A DNA stretch of 64,000 nt, from assembly GCA_021229015.1 (NCBI GenBank), contig CM037794.1, positions 39,961,496 through 40,025,495 on the forward strand. The letters run 5' to 3'. The notes below the pieces were generated by a model. That model made no database searches. It was given only the letters and a program-made list of their open reading frames with translations, and was not told where the DNA came from. The position numbers and the translations under genes were made by a program. This DNA is from Solen grandis (taxonomy: Eukaryota > Mollusca > Bivalvia > Adapedonta > Solenidae). Below, piece after piece: positions 61,435-64,000 of this stretch. How positions within the stretch are numbered: the first letter of the stretch is position 1; each line of letters begins with the position of its first letter.

Positions 61435-61442
61435 TATAAAAT
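61435..61442 (+). promoter_or_regulatory. TATA box before the 291-aa protein gene
   Basis: TATAAAAT ends 10 nt before the ATG at 61452. A TATA box usually places the transcript start 25-30 nt downstream (about 61465), so the ATG at 61485 may be the real start. Confidence 0.55.
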
Positions 61443-61451
61443 GATAGGAAC

Positions 61452-62327
61452 ATGACACCGATCATCATTAAGGATACACCTACCATGGAAAACACACCAC
61501 ATACAGTGATCAAAGCTCTAGAATCGTTGAGTCGGGAAAAGAACCCAACGAAACGACAAGAGCTGGTAGAATCAGGATTAACAGAGATGGTAAAATGGTT
61601 CACCTTAGCTGCACGACTCATCTTAGAGAAAAAAGTAACCGTGGCAAAACAGACGATGAATTTTATGGAACGCAACAAAGACAATTTAAGACAGTTAGCT
61701 GATCAACATGTGGATCTGGCCACAAAACGACAACTTATTTTAAAACCTGGTGGTGGAGGTTTCCTTGGGGGCACCATCATTCGTACACTGCTTCGATGGA
61801 ACGGGACCAAAGCTGTGAGAAAATTTGGTCCAGTAGCAAGAAAACAACCACCCAAACGAAAGTCACCAGCCAGGAAACAAACAAGGAAGAAGCAGACATT
61901 GCCTCATGATCGATTTGTCACTGTAAGAAGAAAACGCTCTGTAACAACTGGAACACCAAAAGTGTCCCCCATACTGATTCGACGTGATGTTACATCAGGG
62001 ACATCATCCAAAGCATCACCACTTGTGGCCCCATTCTCTCCACTGACCTCATCTACTCCCCGTTCTAATAGAAGTTCGATGAGGTCTGGGTTGGCTACAC
62101 CACAAGGATCAATGACAGTTTCACCAAACCCTACAGTTCGACGACAATTGTTTGACCTTTCCAATTCTTCAAGTGGGCGTTCCTCATCATCATCATCATC
62201 AAGATTTTCACCAATCCCAAGTCTCCATTCCCCATTACCTACTGCCATTACTGCGATGAGAAATTCAGGACCACTGAGTAGTGCTGGCAATATCGCTTTA
62301 CAAGCCCTTCAACAGTGGTATAAATAA
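61452..62327 (+). CDS. Basic, Ser/Thr/Pro-rich virion-type protein, 291 aa
   Basis: Unknown name. Domains in order: helical N-terminal region (about 15-95), a Gly-rich hydrophobic segment GGGGFLGGTIIRTLLRW (about 101-117), a very basic stretch rich in RKQ/KKR (about 120-150), a long Ser/Thr/Pro region with an 8-Ser run (about 165-265), and a short conserved-looking C-terminus. Such proteins accompany the ATPase in Polintons. The basic part suggests DNA contact and the GG-hydrophobic segment suggests a protease-exposed or membrane-active peptide (inference). Its TAA stop is part of the TATA box of the next gene. ATG 61485 is an alternative start, favoured by TATA spacing. Confidence 0.75.
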   Translation: MTPIIIKDTPTMENTPHTVIKALESLSREKNPTKRQELVESGLTEMVKWFTLAARLILEKKVTVAKQTMNFMERNKDNLRQLADQHVDLATKRQLILKPGGGGFLGGTIIRTLLRWNGTKAVRKFGPVARKQPPKRKSPARKQTRKKQTLPHDRFVTVRRKRSVTTGTPKVSPILIRRDVTSGTSSKASPLVAPFSPLTSSTPRSNRSSMRSGLATPQGSMTVSPNPTVRRQLFDLSNSSSGRSSSSSSSRFSPIPSLHSPLPTAITAMRNSGPLSSAGNIALQALQQWYK

Positions 62328-62329
62328 AA
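62319..62329 (+). promoter_or_regulatory. TATA box overlapping a stop codon
   Basis: TATAAATAAAA includes the last codons (TAT AAA) and the TAA stop of the upstream gene and lies 31 nt before the ATG at 62361, the normal spacing. Confidence 0.65.
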
Positions 62330-62360
62330 GAGACCAAACATTTCATCATCATTTGTCATC

Positions 62361-62717
62361 ATGAAGCGCAAACAACCACTCGTTCGTAAACATGGCAAAA
62401 TGTTGCTTGCTTTGACAGAAACCACGCCCAAATTTCGAAAGAAGATTATTCAAGAAGCACCAAAAGAATTGGTAGATTGTATTGCTGAATGTTGTCAAAA
62501 CATTTTAAAAGGCAATGTACCACTGTCGGAGGCTCAGAAGCGTCGATTGCATTCTAAGAGACAACAGCTCCGACAGTTAGCGACCAAGAAAGTATCAGTT
62601 CGAAAAAAGAAAATCATTCTCAATCAGAAAGGTGGTTTTCTACCCCTGCTGGCACTTGCACCACTCTTAGCCAAAACAATTATACCTCTTGCTGGTGAAC
62701 TCATTCGGAAAATATGA
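62361..62717 (+). CDS. Small basic Polinton protein with hydrophobic C-terminus, 118 aa
   Basis: Lys/Arg-rich throughout, with a helical middle containing AECCQN (about residues 44-49). After IILNQKGGFLPLL (about 88-100) it ends in a hydrophobic segment of about 25 residues. The GGF junction resembles the one in the neighbouring 291-aa protein. Adenovirus-type proteases cut after GG-containing sites (family knowledge), so this could be a processed core or membrane-lytic protein; that is inference. I recall relatives in many invertebrate Polintons, without a settled name. It overlaps the next gene by 4 nt (ATGA). Confidence 0.75.
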   Translation: MKRKQPLVRKHGKMLLALTETTPKFRKKIIQEAPKELVDCIAECCQNILKGNVPLSEAQKRRLHSKRQQLRQLATKKVSVRKKKIILNQKGGFLPLLALAPLLAKTIIPLAGELIRKI

Positions 62718-63448
62718 AGAAGATGGCCTATGTTCCAGTTCGGTTGTTGGAAGAGATGAATCGTTGGAAGAAGGAACAACGACCTCGGTTACCCCCATCC
62801 CCTCAAGTGAGTCAGACTTCATCATTACAGAAAGAAATGAATCAAGTTCTTGACGACAATCAATTGTCTGAGTCAGAAAAAGCACAACAATTTGGAGAAG
62901 TATTACATCGCTTTCAAGTGTCACATAAAAAAGCACTCAAACCCTTCAGACCACACATGGCTGAGAAAACAACAAGTACAGTGACTGAAAAGAAAGAGGA
63001 AAAACCGATGACCTTGAAAGATCAAATTCTAGACAGTGTTCCTAAGACCATGCGACGAAAGGCTACTCTTTTGTTAAACATGTTGAAAGACCATCCTCAC
63101 TTAAGTTGGGATGAACATGGCCTGTTAGAATATGATGGAAAACCCGTTGAAGGTTCAAATATTATTGATCTGGTCAATGATGTACTTCGGCAGCGGAAAG
63201 GGTCAAATCCACGAGGATGGGAACAATTTTCTAGAGGACTGAAAGAGGTCAACATCCCACAAGAAGTTGTGGGCAATAAACGTCGATGGAATTTCATACA
63301 AACACCAGATGATGATGAAGAAGAAGAGGAGGAGGAGGATGAATTTTATGATAGTTTTGCCTACGCACCTACATCAAAGAAACGAAGACCTATTAAAAAG
63401 GAAGAACCCGAGGAGATATTAGCCCATTCGTCATGGGCCGCCTACTAA
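62714..63448 (+). CDS. Conserved Polinton protein next to the integrase, 244 aa
   Basis: Residues about 10-80 are charged and helical. Residues about 105-200 form a compact segment with TLKDQILDSVPKTMRRKATL (start) and later GKPVEGSNIIDLVNDVLRQR, which I recall as a conserved block adjacent to Polinton integrases in many invertebrates; its function is unknown. A 13-residue acidic run (DDDEEEEEEEDEF) and a KKRRPIKK cluster follow at the C-terminus. It starts with a 4-nt overlap with the gene before and overlaps the integrase ATG by 16 nt, so translation of the three is probably linked. Confidence 0.75.
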   Translation: MKKMAYVPVRLLEEMNRWKKEQRPRLPPSPQVSQTSSLQKEMNQVLDDNQLSESEKAQQFGEVLHRFQVSHKKALKPFRPHMAEKTTSTVTEKKEEKPMTLKDQILDSVPKTMRRKATLLLNMLKDHPHLSWDEHGLLEYDGKPVEGSNIIDLVNDVLRQRKGSNPRGWEQFSRGLKEVNIPQEVVGNKRRWNFIQTPDDDEEEEEEEDEFYDSFAYAPTSKKRRPIKKEEPEEILAHSSWAAY

Positions 63449-64000
63449 AGAAGGACACGTTACTTCGTCACCTGTACTATGATACTGATAATCCTACGAG
63501 TTTTGGAGGAATTCAGGGACTCTACAAGGCAGCGAAAAAACAGTTGAAATCTATCACTTTAGAGGATGTACGAGACTGGTTGAGAAGTCAAAGAACCTAC
63601 ACGTTGCATAAAACAATACGACGAAAATTTCGACGTCGACAGGACTGTGGTAGGAGGTATCATCAATGGCAAGCTGATCTCGCAGATATGCAACGTATGT
63701 ACAAAGATAATTCACCATATCGCTACTTACTATGTGTCATTGATGTGTTTCAAAATATGCTTGGGTAATACCCATCATTGACAAAACTGGAAAGACGCTC
63801 ATCCAAGCCTTTCAGTCTATTCTAAAAGAAGGCCGAAAACCACTCTCTTTGCAAACAGACAAAGGCCGAGAATTTTTGAACAAAGACTTTCAGAAGTTTC
63901 TAGACAAGCATGACATTCATTTCTTCACGTCTGAAAACCCAGAAAACTAAAGCGAGTATTGTTGAACGTTTTCAACGTACGCTTAAATCAAGAATGTGGA
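63433..64000 (+). pseudogene. Polinton DDE integrase, frameshifted and cut by the window edge
   Basis: Retroviral-type integrase that inserts the element (family knowledge). The first frame runs 63433-63768 and includes a basic N-terminal part and the first catalytic Asp (QADLADM, about 63673). A one-base shift near 63748, in a TTTCAAAA stretch, moves the catalytic core to another frame with the second Asp (LQTDKGREF, about 63853). A second shift near 63946 moves on to the segment holding the catalytic Glu (about 63962). All three acids of the DDE triad are still encoded. The C-terminal part, including any chromodomain, lies beyond 64000. Confidence 0.88.

Larger units (their letters stand above)
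54030..64000 (+). mobile_element. Polinton/Maverick (adintovirus-like) element, left part, runs off the window
   Basis: The set of protein-primed PolB, A32-type ATPase, retroviral-type DDE integrase and small basic virion-type proteins is diagnostic of Polintons (family knowledge). The left limit is set where GGTACC-rich repeats begin, after the host-like sequence; the exact end and 6-bp target duplication cannot be proven because the right terminus is outside the window. Frameshifts in the zinc-knuckle, polymerase and integrase genes show the copy is damaged, or that the assembly carries indels. Major and minor capsid proteins and the adenovirus-type protease are not seen and would have to lie right of 64000. 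Confidence 0.9.

Overview
The window looks like nuclear DNA of a bivalve mollusc. It is AT-rich, intron-like and crowded with short dispersed repeats: a MITE family with a long internal hairpin, tRNA-derived SINEs with conserved 3' tails, "agtcccctac" and "gacgccgacgctcgg" class molluscan repeats, and several satellites. The SINE and repeat style is what suggests a bivalve; the species cannot be named from sequence alone. No rRNA gene, functional tRNA gene or CRISPR array was seen.

Layout. 1-20.5 kb: non-coding host DNA with four copies of one 240-bp MITE, older related MITEs, a two-copy 800-bp repeat, a 32-42-bp satellite (4.7-5.1 kb) and a 2.1-kb satellite of 20-bp units (13-15 kb). 20515-20614: a 100-N gap. 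20.6-about 41 kb: poor-quality consensus, full of inflated homopolymers, where most ORFs are meaningless; two tandem repeats inside it act as internal controls for the error. 41-50.8 kb: clean sequence with microsatellites, SINE fragments and poly-G/poly-C foldback elements. 50.87-53.63 kb: two candidate coding exons. The second carries a clear METTL24-like methyltransferase motif. They are separated by a 43-bp satellite and two full-length SINEs with target-site duplications.

54.03-64 kb (window edge): the left part of a Polinton/Maverick (adintovirus-like) element. It encodes a protein-primed family-B DNA polymerase, an A32-type packaging ATPase, several small virion-type proteins and a DDE integrase. 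The polymerase, the integrase and a zinc-knuckle gene are frameshifted, so this copy is either decayed or contains assembly indels. Capsid proteins and the maturation protease are not in the window.

The most unusual part is the left-end module (54.27-55.21 kb). Two small divergently transcribed genes share a promoter with two TATA boxes and two CCAAT boxes. Each gene ends in a histone-mRNA-type 3' stem-loop followed, exactly 14 nt later, by the same purine element GAAAGGA. This is the architecture of a replication-dependent histone gene pair, but the proteins are not histones. I infer that the element may time expression of these genes to host S phase, when its DNA can be copied. A second divergent promoter (55.94-55.98 kb) drives the zinc-knuckle gene leftward and the polymerase rightward. 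Most downstream genes overlap or are tightly packed, with several TATA boxes placed inside or at the end of the preceding gene.
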